A stretch of DNA of 64,000 nucleotides, taken from NCBI GenBank assembly GCA_001940855.1, contig MSGS01000060.1, positions 41,431 through 105,430 of the forward strand, read 5' to 3'. The notes under the pieces were generated by a model that worked only from the letters and a program-made list of their open reading frames with translations, did not search any database and was not told where the DNA came from. This stretch comes from Christensenellaceae bacterium Phil1 (GTDB lineage Bacteria; Bacillota; Clostridia; Christensenellales; CAG-138). Made by a program: the position numbers and the translations under genes. Below, piece by piece: positions 44,089 to 52,716 of this stretch. Within the stretch, counting starts at the first letter, position 1. The number at the start of each line of letters is the position of its first letter.

Positions 44089-44634
44089 TTACATATTGTC
44101 GGTATTTTTAACGCCGACGTAGGGCAGATTGCGGAAATGGCCCATGTAATCAAGGCCGTAACCTATAACGAATTCATTGGGTATTACGAAGCCAACATAG
44201 TCCGGCGAAATGGCACATTCGCGCCTTTCGGGCTTATCGAGCAGGCAGGCTATCCTAAGGCTTGCGGGCTGGCGGGTTTTCAATATGTTTGTCAGGTGGT
44301 TAAGGGTAAGGCCGCTGTCCATAATATCCTCAACTATAAGCACATGGCGGCCGGTTATAGAAAGATCCATGTCCTTTGAAATGCGAACTATGCCGGAAGT
44401 GCGCGTGCCGTTGCCGTAGCTGGATATGGACATGAAGTCCATTTCAAGATTGCAGGTCATCTGGCGGGAAAGATCGGAAAAGAACTGCACCGCGCCCTTA
44501 AGTATGCAAAGGAGCACAACGTCCTTGCCCGCGTAGTCTTCGGATATCTGCGCGCCCATCTCCTTAACGCGCTGGCGGATCTGTTCTTCGCTTATCAATA
44601 CGCGTGCTACGTCTTTTTCCATTTCGTTTATCAT
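44089..44634 (-). CDS. hpt: Hypoxanthine phosphoribosyltransferase
   Basis: This 181-residue purine-salvage enzyme makes IMP/GMP from hypoxanthine/guanine and PRPP. The PRPP-binding loop is VLIVEDIMDSGLTLNHL (about residues 100-116), and the flexible loop contains MDFMSISSYGNGTRTSG. The C-terminus has VGFVIPNEFVIGYGLDYMGH, a typical HPRT base-binding segment. It follows tilS, the conserved tilS-hpt order of Firmicutes (there usually followed by ftsH, not seen here). Confidence 0.97.
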   Translation of the reverse strand: MINEMEKDVARVLISEEQIRQRVKEMGAQISEDYAGKDVVLLCILKGAVQFFSDLSRQMTCNLEMDFMSISSYGNGTRTSGIVRISKDMDLSITGRHVLIVEDIMDSGLTLNHLTNILKTRQPASLRIACLLDKPERRECAISPDYVGFVIPNEFVIGYGLDYMGHFRNLPYVGVKNTDNM

Positions 44635-44673
44635 TGCTGCATTACCCCTTCTTTGGCCCGGTTCGGGTCAGTT

Positions 44674-46014
44674 TTATTTTTGTATGAATTCTATTTTAAC
44701 AGCGTTTTTGCTATTAACGTTCAGCTTTATGCTCTCCGCCGCGCCAAGCCCCGGCGCGAACAGCACATCCCTGCCGGAAGCTATCAGCGCAAGGTCCCGC
44801 TTCTCCCGCGGCAGCTTTGCGTCTATATACGCATCCTTCAGCTTTTTGCTGCCGGGGGCGTTTATTCTATGGAACCTGTCCCCCGCTCTCCTTTGCCGTA
44901 TGAGCGTATCCGCTGGCAGCTTGTCCGCATCTATGCAGGCGGAGTATCTGTCGCGCGGCCTGTCCGTCACGGCGCATTTTGCAACGCGGTATGTTCCCGC
45001 CTCGGTATCCGTTTCGCCGTTCAGGCAGAGCGGCTGCTCCCATTCGCCCGTCTGCTTTATGTAATGCCCGAAGCATATCAGTTCATAGCTTGTCCATACG
45101 TCCGCGCCCGGTATTTCTATCCTTGCGCCTGTGCGGGCTGAAAGGAGCCTTATTATTGAATCTATATGCCCGCGCTCCGCGTCCGTAAGCGCGCCTATTT
45201 CGTTCAGCGCCGCGCGTATGCAGCGACTTAAAATAGGCAGCGGCAGCCTGCTCAGCGCCGCCCTGTCGAATCCGCCTTCCCGCCTTGCCGCGTTCAGTTC
45301 CCTTTCGGCTATTTGGCAAAGGTAGCCTTCATCTTCGCTCAGCATTTCGCCCATGGCGCAAAGGCTTGGCACAAGGCGCGGGTTGAATTCCCGCTTAAGA
45401 TAAGGTATTGTTTCAAGGCGCAGCTTGTTGCGCGTACCTTCGGCAATAAAGTTGGTCGCATCGGTGCAATAGGGAAGATTCTCATTAGTAAGGTAGCTTT
45501 CTATCTCCGCCTTGCTAAGGCACAGCAGCGGCCTTATTATGTCCCCACGCCTGGGCGCCATGCCGCAAAGCCCCCTCAGCCCGCTGCCGCGCACAAGGTG
45601 CAGCAGTATGCTTTCCGCCTGATCATCCATATGGTGCGCCACGGCGATCTTATCCGCGCCGAAAAACGCCTTTGCTTCCTCCAGAAAGTCATAGCGCAGC
45701 ATCCGCCCGGCCTGCTCCAGCGTTTCGCCCCGCTGCCGCGCAAGGCGCGGAATATCCGCATAGCCGCCGTATACCCTTATTCCGTAAAAATCGCAAAGGT
45801 CATGCACAAACTCCGCGTCCTCTTGCGCCGCTTCCCCGCGGATGCCGTGATTAAGGTGCGCCGCGCATATTGTAAAATCAAGCCGCGTGCAGAGCGATTT
45901 TAATATGTGCAGCAATGCAACGCTGTCCCCACCGCCGCTTAAACCGATAAGCACCTTGTCGCCCGGAGAGATGAGTTCATGCCGCAAGATATATTGTTCT
46001 ACCCGTTCACGCAT
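44674..46014 (-). CDS. tilS: tRNA(Ile)-lysidine synthetase TilS
   Basis: This 446-residue enzyme converts C34 of the AUA-reading tRNA-Ile to lysidine. The N-terminal PP-loop ATPase motif is LIGLSGGGDSVALLHIL (SGGGDS at 26-31), followed by AAHLNHGIRGEAAQEDAEF and VAHHMDDQAESILLHLVRGS. The C-terminal TilS substrate-binding domain includes LIRQRRAGDRFHRINAPGSK and KLKDAYIDAKLPREKRD. The enzyme matters here because ATA codons are frequent throughout the window. TAAGGAGG precedes the ATG. It is divergent from ychF. Confidence 0.97.
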   Translation of the reverse strand: MRERVEQYILRHELISPGDKVLIGLSGGGDSVALLHILKSLCTRLDFTICAAHLNHGIRGEAAQEDAEFVHDLCDFYGIRVYGGYADIPRLARQRGETLEQAGRMLRYDFLEEAKAFFGADKIAVAHHMDDQAESILLHLVRGSGLRGLCGMAPRRGDIIRPLLCLSKAEIESYLTNENLPYCTDATNFIAEGTRNKLRLETIPYLKREFNPRLVPSLCAMGEMLSEDEGYLCQIAERELNAARREGGFDRAALSRLPLPILSRCIRAALNEIGALTDAERGHIDSIIRLLSARTGARIEIPGADVWTSYELICFGHYIKQTGEWEQPLCLNGETDTEAGTYRVAKCAVTDRPRDRYSACIDADKLPADTLIRQRRAGDRFHRINAPGSKKLKDAYIDAKLPREKRDLALIASGRDVLFAPGLGAAESIKLNVNSKNAVKIEFIQK

Positions 46015-46051
46015 AGCTGCTGCCTCCTTAACGACAAATTATACTACTATA

Positions 46052-46102
46052 AGTATACCTTTTACAGCGGCATTTGACAAGGGACGCCGCGGAATCTATA
46101 AT
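46052..46102. promoter_or_regulatory. Overlapping divergent promoters of tilS and ychF
   Basis: For ychF (plus): TTGACA (46074-46079), 17 bp, TATAAT (46097-46102), a perfect consensus. For tilS (minus): TTGTCA (46080-46075), 17 bp, TATACT (46057-46052). The two -35 hexamers share six base pairs, so only one polymerase could bind at a time. Confidence 0.85.
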
Positions 46103-46135
46103 GATATAAAATAGATTTTTAGGAGAGACACATAT

Positions 46136-47224
46136 ATGAAGCTTGGTGTAGTGGGTCTGCCAAACGTTGGCAAAAGCACGCTGTTCAATGCAATAACCAA
46201 GGCCGGTGCGCAGGCGGCCAATTATCCGTTCTGTACAATAGAGCCAAACGTAGGCTCCGTCGCCGTGCCGGACGAGCGGCTGGACGTGCTGGCAGAAATG
46301 TACAATCCCGAAAAATATACGCCCACAACCATAGAATTTGTGGATATAGCCGGCCTTGTGCGCGGCGCATACAAGGGCGAGGGCCTTGGCAACAAGTTCC
46401 TTTCGCATATACGCGAGGTTGACGCAATAGTTCACGTTGTGCGCTGCTTTGAGGATGAAAACATAGTGCATGTTGATGGTTCCGTCGATCCGGCGCGAGA
46501 CGTTGAAACAATAGGCATAGAGCTTATATTTGCCGACCTTGAAACGGTTGAAAAGCGCATAGACCGCACCCGCAAGGCCGCCAAGGGAGACAAGCAGCTT
46601 ATGGGCGAGGTTGAACTGCTGGAGCGGGCGAAGGCGCACCTTGAAGCGGGCAAGCCCATACGCACCATGCAGGCGGACGAAAAGGAGAAGGAGATGCTCA
46701 GGGGTATGTTCCTTTTGACCACAAAGCCCGTTATATACGCCGCCAACATTTCGGAAAACGACATCGGCAAGGCGGACAACGCGCTCGTGGACGCGCTGAA
46801 GAAGGCCGTGGCCCACGAAAACGCGGAGGTCATAACCATATGCGCGCAGGTGGAGGAGGAAATTGCCGAGCTTTCGCCCGAAGAAAAGCAGGCGTTTATT
46901 GAAGAACTGGGCATCGGCGAAAGCGGCCTTGATAAGCTGGTAAAGGCGTGCTACAAGCTGCTTGGGCTTATAAGCTACCTGACAGCGGGGCCTAAGGAAG
47001 TGCGCGCATGGACGATAGAGCGCGGCACAAAGGCGCCGCAGGCCGCAGGCAAGATTCATACGGACTTTGAGCGCGGCTTTATACGGGCGGAGGTTGTTCC
47101 GTTTGAAACGCTGAAAGAGCTTGGCAGCATGACCGCCTGCAAGGAAAAGGGCCTTATCCGCAGCGAAGGCAAGGATTACGTTATGCAGGACGGCGACGTG
47201 GTGGTATTCCGCTTCAATGTGTAA
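46136..47224 (+). CDS. ychF: Redox-regulated ATPase YchF (Obg family)
   Basis: This 362-residue P-loop protein is the universal YchF/OLA1 ATPase. The N-terminus reads [20 protein letters not shown] (P-loop), with the switch [20 protein letters not shown] and an NxxE-type [12 protein letters not shown] motif in place of canonical NKxD, which explains ATP preference. A helical coiled insert lies at about residues 130-200, and the TGS domain at the C-terminus includes [19 protein letters not shown] and [15 protein letters not shown]. Transcribed from a consensus promoter as a single gene. Confidence 0.98.
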   Translation: MKLGVVGLPNVGKSTLFNAITKAGAQAANYPFCTIEPNVGSVAVPDERLDVLAEMYNPEKYTPTTIEFVDIAGLVRGAYKGEGLGNKFLSHIREVDAIVHVVRCFEDENIVHVDGSVDPARDVETIGIELIFADLETVEKRIDRTRKAAKGDKQLMGEVELLERAKAHLEAGKPIRTMQADEKEKEMLRGMFLLTTKPVIYAANISENDIGKADNALVDALKKAVAHENAEVITICAQVEEEIAELSPEEKQAFIEELGIGESGLDKLVKACYKLLGLISYLTAGPKEVRAWTIERGTKAPQAAGKIHTDFERGFIRAEVVPFETLKELGSMTACKEKGLIRSEGKDYVMQDGDVVVFRFNV

Positions 47225-47240
47225 GCAATAAAAACAAAAG

Positions 47241-47263
47241 CTCCGGTCATCCGGAGTTTTTTT
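47241..47263 (+). terminator. Terminator of ychF
   Basis: CTCCGG-TCAT-CCGGAG followed by TTTTTTT; short but GC-rich. Confidence 0.85.
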
Positions 47264-47383
47264 ATGTTCAAAATCAGCTTCCTTTTTGCTGGTATTATTA
47301 TAGCACATCTAAAACATAATTACCAGACTTGAACGCAAACCGAGAAGCGCATATCATCATAATGAAAAATAGAGGTGATATGC

Positions 47384-48679
47384 ATGGATAACTACGCATT
47401 GGTAAACGACATTGCATCGGTATGGAAATACGCGGACGAAATGTTCCCCGCGTTCGGCAGCATTTCTATTGACTGGGACGGGGCATTCGGCGCGTTTTTG
47501 CCGCGTGCGCTGGCAGCTAAGGATGAAAAGGAGGCGCAGCTGCTGCTGTGCGAATTTTTGAACCTGCTTGAGGATGGGCATACGGACTATACCCCGCCGA
47601 GGGCCTTCCGCGACGGAATAGGCTATTTGCCGTTTGAACCGGACTATGCGGGCGGGAAATGGCACATCGGCGGCGCAAACGAAGCGCTGAGTGCGCATAT
47701 TGGCGCGGAGATAATAAGCATAAACGGCAAAAGCATGGACGATGTTACAGCATTGCTGTACCCATATGCATACCATGTCGGTAACTTTATCTATCCTTCG
47801 CGTATGAGCACGCTGCTGCCCATGTTCCTTAGCAAAACCGGCAACGTGCTGAAAACCGCAAACGGCGAAGCGGAGTTCGATTTGGCTGAAGCGCAAAGCG
47901 CAATGCAGCCCGCTCCCGCTCCCGCGGCAAGCCGCGCATTTGCCCCTGCGGGCGAAGGCAAGCTTGAAATGCGGCTGTACAGCGGCAATATACTATACGT
48001 CAAATGGGACGACTGCCTTTACGATAAAGCTGCGGACGAAATATGCGCTGCGATAGCCAAGCATTCCCCCGCGGGCGTGGTGCTGGACATGCGCGCGAAC
48101 ATAGGCGGCATGACCATGTACGGCGGAAAAGTGGCGGAGCTGTTCATAGACGGCGAATTTCACGGAAGTCAAAAGCGCACGCGCCTGACTAAAGGCATAG
48201 ACCTTGCCTCCGCAAGCCAGCTTGTTGGCATATGTTCACCCGAAACGATAGAAAAATATATCGAACAGGGACTTTGCGACCGCGAGGAGGCGGAACAAAG
48301 CCGCACGATATGGCAAAAGCAGAAATGCGAGCATTATTTGGACACATACGGCGCACCTGACCATAAGGCGCTGTATCACGGGCCTTTGGCTGTATTGACC
48401 TCCCGCCGCACAATATCCGCCGCAGAGGACATAGTCGCCATGTTCAAAAGCAACGACCGCGCCGTACTTATAGGCGAGCCCACCTGCGGCACTACCGGCA
48501 CGCCGCTGCTGCTTAGGCTTAGCATGGGCGGCATGGCAAGGATATGCTCCGTGCGCTATGCGCTGCTTGACGGGACGGAGTTCATAGGCCGCGGCATAGC
48601 GCCGCACGTTGCCGTATCCGTGCCATACGGGCCGCATGACGCCGTGTTGGGCACGGCGCTTGAACATATTTCACATTAA
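47384..48679 (+). CDS. S41-family peptidase-like protein
   Basis: This 431-residue protein belongs to the C-terminal processing/tail-specific protease clan. The catalytic core in the second half contains VVLDMRANIGGMTMYGGKVA and AVLTSRRTISAAEDIVAMFK with the nucleophilic serine in ISAAED, then LIGEPTCGTTGTPLLLRL. The N-terminal half (~1-190) includes LLEDGHTDYTPPRAF, as in the tricorn-like/IRBP group, and a PDZ-like stretch around ISINGKSMDD. There is no signal peptide, so it appears cytoplasmic. The ATG at 47384 is preferred over a GTG at 47375 that overlaps the AGAGGTG ribosome site. Confidence 0.85.
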   Translation: MDNYALVNDIASVWKYADEMFPAFGSISIDWDGAFGAFLPRALAAKDEKEAQLLLCEFLNLLEDGHTDYTPPRAFRDGIGYLPFEPDYAGGKWHIGGANEALSAHIGAEIISINGKSMDDVTALLYPYAYHVGNFIYPSRMSTLLPMFLSKTGNVLKTANGEAEFDLAEAQSAMQPAPAPAASRAFAPAGEGKLEMRLYSGNILYVKWDDCLYDKAADEICAAIAKHSPAGVVLDMRANIGGMTMYGGKVAELFIDGEFHGSQKRTRLTKGIDLASASQLVGICSPETIEKYIEQGLCDREEAEQSRTIWQKQKCEHYLDTYGAPDHKALYHGPLAVLTSRRTISAAEDIVAMFKSNDRAVLIGEPTCGTTGTPLLLRLSMGGMARICSVRYALLDGTEFIGRGIAPHVAVSVPYGPHDAVLGTALEHISH

Positions 48680-48687
48680 ATCAAAAG

Positions 48688-48712
48688 CCTCCGCATGATA
48701 TAAATGCGGAGG
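48688..48712. terminator. Bidirectional terminator between the S41 and ABC importer genes
   Basis: CCTCCGCAT / ATGCGGAGG, a 9-bp stem with a 7-nt loop. On the minus strand it is followed by CTTTTGATTT; on the plus strand the T-run is weak. Confidence 0.7.
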
Positions 48713-48733
48713 TTGTGCCGTAATATGGGAGGC

Positions 48734-49456
48734 TTACAGCACCTTTGCAAGGAAATCCTTTGTTCTGGGGTTCTGAGGATGCTGGAATATTTCTTCCGGC
48801 GTGCCGCGCTCCATTATGTTGCCGCCGTCCATGAACAGCACGCGGTCGGATATTTCGCGCGCAAAGCCCATTTCGTGCGATACTATAACGGTGGTCATGC
48901 CGCCCTTTACAAGATCGCGTATAACGCTGAGCACCTCGCCCACCATTTCCGGGTCAAGGGCGCTTGTAGGTTCATCGAACAGCATCACGTCCGGCTCCAT
49001 GGCGAGCGAGCGCACTATTGCAAGGCGCTGCTTCTGCCCGCCGGAAAGCTTATTGGGATGCTCGTTGCGCTTTTCGTAAAGGCCAACCTTGTGCAGCAGC
49101 TCCTCCGCCTGCGCGGTGGCTTCCTCCTTGGTTTTCAGCTTTTGCAGCACGGGCGCCATGGTGATATTATCTATGCAGCTCATGTGCGGGAAAACGTTGA
49201 AGCTTTGGAACACCATACCCATCCTGCGGCGGTATTGGTTTATGTCCACGCCCTTTCGGTTAAGCACATGCCCTTCAAACTCCACCGTGCCGCTGTCCGG
49301 CATCTCCAGCAGATTAAGGCAGCGCAGGAACGTGCTTTTGCCGCTGCCGCTGGGGCCTATTATGGACACGGCTTCGCCCTTTTTTATATGCTCCGTAACT
49401 CCGTTGAGCACCAGCAGCTTGCCGAAGCTTTTATGCAGATCCGTTACCTTAATCAT
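48734..49456 (-). CDS. Polar amino acid ABC transporter ATP-binding protein (GlnQ type)
   Basis: This 240-residue ATPase drives amino-acid uptake. It has Walker [22 protein letters not shown]-loop region [13 protein letters not shown], signature [19 protein letters not shown], Walker [15 protein letters not shown] and the switch histidine in [20 protein letters not shown]. The MVFQxFNVFPHM and [11 protein letters not shown] forms are diagnostic of the PAAT (GlnQ/HisP) subfamily. The start overlaps the permease stop by 8 nt. Last gene of a binding protein-permease-ATPase operon. Confidence 0.97.
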   Translation of the reverse strand: MIKVTDLHKSFGKLLVLNGVTEHIKKGEAVSIIGPSGSGKSTFLRCLNLLEMPDSGTVEFEGHVLNRKGVDINQYRRRMGMVFQSFNVFPHMSCIDNITMAPVLQKLKTKEEATAQAEELLHKVGLYEKRNEHPNKLSGGQKQRLAIVRSLAMEPDVMLFDEPTSALDPEMVGEVLSVIRDLVKGGMTTVIVSHEMGFAREISDRVLFMDGGNIMERGTPEEIFQHPQNPRTKDFLAKVL

Positions 49457-50129
49457 GGCTCAGTCTCCTTTCGAGCGCGCTTACGCCGCGGCCGAGTATA
49501 AACGTTAAAATGAAATAGATTATGCCGACTATCAGCAGGCATTGCAGCGGCAGAAATTCCTTGCCGTTGACGGTTAAGTAGCTTGTCATCAAATCGCCCA
49601 CGAAGAACGTGGATGCAAGCGAGGTTTCCTTGATTATGGTTATAAATTCGTTGCCGAGCGCGGGCAGAATGTTTTTCACCGCCTGCGGCAGAACCACCTT
49701 TATCATTGCCTGCGACTGGGTGAGGCCAAGGCTCCTTGCGGCCTCCGTCTGCCCCTTATCAACGGCCTGTATGCCGCTGCGGATAACTTCCGACACATAG
49801 GCGGAGCTGTTTATCGTGAGCGCTATTGCAACGCTTGCATATGTGCTTACGTTCAGCGAGGGCAGCAGCAGCGGCACAACGAAGTAACCGACATATACCT
49901 GCAAAAGGCTTGGCGTGCCGCGGATTATTTCCACATACGCCGTTATTACGCCGCGCAGTATGCGGCTCTTGCCCATTTTGCCGAAGGCGAGCAGCGTGCC
50001 TATTATCGCGCCGAAGAATACGGCGATTGCCGAAAGCGCAAGCGTGGTGCTAAGCCCCTTAATGAGGAACACGTCCCAATAGCGCGTTACTATCTTAATA
50101 AATTTCTCAAAAAAATCGACCAGATCCAA
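49449..50129 (-). CDS. Polar amino acid ABC transporter permease
   Basis: This 226-residue inner-membrane subunit has about five helices and the EAA loop [20 protein letters not shown] that docks on the ATPase. It starts with [20 protein letters not shown], typical of HisM/GlnP permeases, and contains [17 protein letters not shown]. The start is TTG, 8 nt after AAGGAG; no ATG exists nearby upstream. It is separated from the binding-protein gene by a GC-rich attenuating hairpin and overlaps the ATPase gene. Confidence 0.95.
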   Translation of the reverse strand: MDLVDFFEKFIKIVTRYWDVFLIKGLSTTLALSAIAVFFGAIIGTLLAFGKMGKSRILRGVITAYVEIIRGTPSLLQVYVGYFVVPLLLPSLNVSTYASVAIALTINSSAYVSEVIRSGIQAVDKGQTEAARSLGLTQSQAMIKVVLPQAVKNILPALGNEFITIIKETSLASTFFVGDLMTSYLTVNGKEFLPLQCLLIVGIIYFILTFILGRGVSALERRLSHD

Positions 50130-50164
50130 TGCCGTATCTCCTTTTGTTTATTAGCCCCTTCGGG

Positions 50165-50198
50165 CGTAAAAGCGCGGCGGGGGCGTTCCCCGCCGTGC
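50165..50198 (-). terminator. Internal attenuator between the binding-protein and permease genes
   Basis: On the minus strand GCACGGCGGGG pairs with CCCCCGCCGCGC across a short loop and is followed by TTTTACG. Partial termination here would give more binding protein than permease, as is usual for ABC importers. Confidence 0.7.
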
Positions 50199-50220
50199 TG
50201 CGTATTCGTTTTACTTTGGC

Positions 50221-51084
50221 TTACTGCGCCTTGCCGTCATCGGTGTAGGAAATTTCCTGTGCGGTATCTATACCGGCAAGCTTCTTGGCATCCTCGTACC
50301 AGCCGGAGTACATATCGTTCGCCATGCAGTCCGCCAGTATTTCGTTTACCTTCTTGAGCAGTTCCTCATCCTTCTTGTTGAGCAGTATAACGTTGTTCTC
50401 ATACTTGGGATCAACATCGAAGAAGAAGCCGGACTTGCCTATGTCCTGATTGTTGGCCATTATGGCTTCCGCATTGCCGTCCGCAACGGCCACGCCGTCC
50501 ACCTTGCCGGTCTGCAGGGCAACTACCGCAACGTTTATATCCTTGAAAAGCTCAACGGTGGTGTCCTCGGGCAGGGCCTCGTTGCAGAGCAGCTCCTGAA
50601 GGCTTGCAGCCTGCGCGCCTATCTTCATTCCGGCGAAATCCTCGGCCTTGGTGTACTGTCCGGCCTTGTCCGCGGCAACTATTATGGTCTGCTTGGTTTC
50701 GTTATCGCCGGCAATATAGTAATCAGAGATCAGGTAGTTTTCCGCGCGCTCCGCGGTCCAGCTGAAACCGGAAATGCCAAGGTCAACGTTGCCCATCTGC
50801 ACGGCAACCTGGCACGCATCAAAGCTCATCGGCTCTATTTCAAGCTTCATGCCAAGCTGCTCGGCAATGTGCTTTGCAAGCGTTACGTCGAAACCGACGA
50901 ACTGCTCCTGGCCTTCCTTGGCGGTGTCCACAAATTCCATCGGAGCAAAGTCCGGTGAAAGGGCAACCTTCAGCACGGGCGTTTCGTCGCTGGCGTTGGC
51001 GTTGTTGCCGGCGGCGTTGTTGGCGCAGGCAATGCAGCTGAGCATCATTATCAGCGCGAGCGCGATAACCATAATCTTCTTCAT
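50221..51084 (-). CDS. Amino acid ABC transporter substrate-binding lipoprotein
   Basis: This 287-residue extracellular solute receptor begins MKKIMVIALALIMMLSCIAC, a lipoprotein signal with lipobox LSCIAC. The SBP_bac_3 fold is visible in VALSPDFAPMEFVDTAKEGQ, FVGFDVTLAKHIAEQLGMKL, VDLGISGFSWTAERAENYLI and KIGAQAASLQELLC. Lobe sequences with D-ligand residues near DVTLAKHIAE suggest a polar or basic amino acid such as glutamine, histidine or arginine, but this cannot be fixed from sequence. AGGAGG precedes the ATG. First gene of the operon. Confidence 0.94.
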   Translation of the reverse strand: MKKIMVIALALIMMLSCIACANNAAGNNANASDETPVLKVALSPDFAPMEFVDTAKEGQEQFVGFDVTLAKHIAEQLGMKLEIEPMSFDACQVAVQMGNVDLGISGFSWTAERAENYLISDYYIAGDNETKQTIIVAADKAGQYTKAEDFAGMKIGAQAASLQELLCNEALPEDTTVELFKDINVAVVALQTGKVDGVAVADGNAEAIMANNQDIGKSGFFFDVDPKYENNVILLNKKDEELLKKVNEILADCMANDMYSGWYEDAKKLAGIDTAQEISYTDDGKAQ

Positions 51085-51128
51085 AATATATATCCTCCTA
51101 AAAATTTGAAGTCGTTTGTTATGGCGAT

Positions 51129-51180
51129 AATATACTGCATAAAAATACTTTTGTCAACCATATTTTTGCATATTTTTGCA
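51129..51180 (-). promoter_or_regulatory. Promoter of the amino acid ABC operon with an upstream tandem 10-mer
   Basis: TTGACA (51157-51152), a 17-bp spacer and TATATT (51134-51129). Just upstream lie two perfect tandem copies of TATTTTTGCA on the plus strand (51161-51170, 51171-51180), AT-rich like an UP element. Further upstream ATGAATTTTTATACAT (51218-51233) resembles an ArgR box. Confidence 0.75.
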
Positions 51181-51259
51181 CTTTTTTATTATTTTTTGTG
51201 TATATTAGCTGTATATTATGAATTTTTATACATTCCGGTGCATATATGCAAAACGGCGC

Positions 51260-51294
51260 AAAAAAGCCGCCCGCCCATGTATCGGGCAAGCGGC
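51260..51294 (-). terminator. Terminator of the serpin gene
   Basis: On the minus strand GCCGCTTGCCC pairs with GGGCGGGCGGC around a short loop, followed by TTTTTT. Confidence 0.85.
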
Positions 51295-51319
51295 ATTCGC
51301 TTAGGTATTCGGTTTTTGC

Positions 51320-52606
51320 TCAGTTCGCGCTCGGGTCGTTTATAACGCCCATGAACAGCGGCGTACTGCCTTTGATGATATATATGAAGGGGCGATCGAG
51401 TATCAGCTCCGCATTGTCCTGCGGCATACCCGCGCCGCAATAATCTATCTGCGTAAACGCGCTCGCCTCCACGCCCACCTCGTCTATGGCAATGTAGGTT
51501 TCCTGCTTAACGGCGGATATGAACGCCGCGCGGTCGCTTATGCCCGAAAAATCGGCATCCGAATCAAACGCCTTCTCCATGCCCAGCGACTTGAGCGCCT
51601 CCTTAAGATTGAACTTGGACGTAAATTCAAACTTGGGTATGCTGAACGTGACCATGCCGTATCCGTTGGTTTCGCCGGTGAGTATCTCCTCAAGCGTTTC
51701 GGGGGAGGAGAGTATATCGTCCGTGCTTACGCCCTCATCCGGCAGTATGAACCACATTGAGCCGAAGTTCTTCATGCTTACCATGGATGCGGTGTAGTTT
51801 TCCCCGCGCATAAAGCCCTGATTCTTTATGGCGTTCATAAAGCTGCACGTCACCTTTTCGCCGTTTGCCTTGGTGAATGTGCCGTCCGCGGTGCTGTTCT
51901 TATCAAACCTGTCCGTCCATTCGTCCTTCAGGTACAGCGTATTTATAATGCTAAGCATCGTTTCCGGGTCAAGCTCCATTTCGGGCGCAAGCGTGCCGTT
52001 GGTCTTTTCCTTTATCCATTTGGTCATGGCGTCGGCGGTTTTTTGGCCGGTAAAGTCCGCGCCGAACACCTCCGCATAGAATTGCTTTGCGCAAACATCA
52101 AGAAAATCCTGATTGTAATTCACCTTTGCGCCGTCGTAATTATCGCTCAGCCAAAGCGAATCCGCCAGCATAAGCTCCGCCTTGCCGTCGCGTTCGCGCG
52201 ATGCTATCATGCGGTACATATTGCCGCACTGCTCTGCAAGCGTCTTTGCGTCGCTCACGCCAAGCAGGTTCAGCATTTCTTCTGCGGTTTTGCCGTTTGC
52301 GCCCTGCGCCGCCATAGCCAGCGCATAATAAAGGCTGAACGGCGAATAGTTGGCGTTGCGCTCCGTGCCGCTCAGCACCTTGCCCGCGCTTTTTGCGGCA
52401 AACGCGGCCATGGCGCCGTATGTGCTTTCGTCCACGCCCATCGCTTCGCGCTGCTCACTCCATTTATCAAAGCTCAACACCTTCACGTTTTCAACCCTAT
52501 TAAGCTGAGTCGGCGCGGCGCTGCTTTTTGCGGGCCCGTCACCATCGGCGCAGCCGAAGCACAGCAGCATCCCCGCTGCAAGTATAAACGCGGCAAATCT
52601 CTTCAT
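51320..52606 (-). CDS. Serpin-family lipoprotein (serine protease inhibitor)
   Basis: This 428-residue protein begins MKRFAAFILAAGMLLCFGCA, a lipoprotein signal. The serpin fold is visible in ANYSPFSLYYALAMAAQGAN, TEEMLNLL, KINTLYLKDEW-like SIINTLYLKDEWTDRFDKN, FMRGENYTASMVSM and the C-terminal LDRPFIYIIKGSTPLFMGVI. The hinge before the reactive loop reads DEVGVEASAFT; counting from it, P1 should fall near the Ala/Gly of DYCGAGMPQDN, so small P1 residues and elastase- or subtilisin-like targets are inferred. Single gene, AGGAGG ribosome site, own terminator. Bacterial serpins are uncommon and often host-associated. Confidence 0.92.
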   Translation of the reverse strand: MKRFAAFILAAGMLLCFGCADGDGPAKSSAAPTQLNRVENVKVLSFDKWSEQREAMGVDESTYGAMAAFAAKSAGKVLSGTERNANYSPFSLYYALAMAAQGANGKTAEEMLNLLGVSDAKTLAEQCGNMYRMIASRERDGKAELMLADSLWLSDNYDGAKVNYNQDFLDVCAKQFYAEVFGADFTGQKTADAMTKWIKEKTNGTLAPEMELDPETMLSIINTLYLKDEWTDRFDKNSTADGTFTKANGEKVTCSFMNAIKNQGFMRGENYTASMVSMKNFGSMWFILPDEGVSTDDILSSPETLEEILTGETNGYGMVTFSIPKFEFTSKFNLKEALKSLGMEKAFDSDADFSGISDRAAFISAVKQETYIAIDEVGVEASAFTQIDYCGAGMPQDNAELILDRPFIYIIKGSTPLFMGVINDPSAN

Positions 52607-52673
52607 GATGCTTCCTCCTTTTCCCTTCTGTTATATAAACGTTTCATGCCGCATAAAGGTTGCCGCATAACGC

Positions 52674-52700
52674 AAAAAGGGGCGGCAACCCGTCCCTTTT
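52674..52700 (-). terminator. Probable terminator of the aminotransferase gene
   Basis: On the minus strand AAAAGGG(A)CGG pairs with CCG(C)CCCTTTTT across GTTG, with one internal mismatch, ending in five T. Confidence 0.6.
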
Positions 52701-52716
52701 GCATATAAGCCTTTGT

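Noticed and set aside
46028..47308. 426-codon open frame opposite ychF
   Set aside because: ychF has a consensus promoter and full family motifs; the opposite frame runs into the ychF terminator and promoter.
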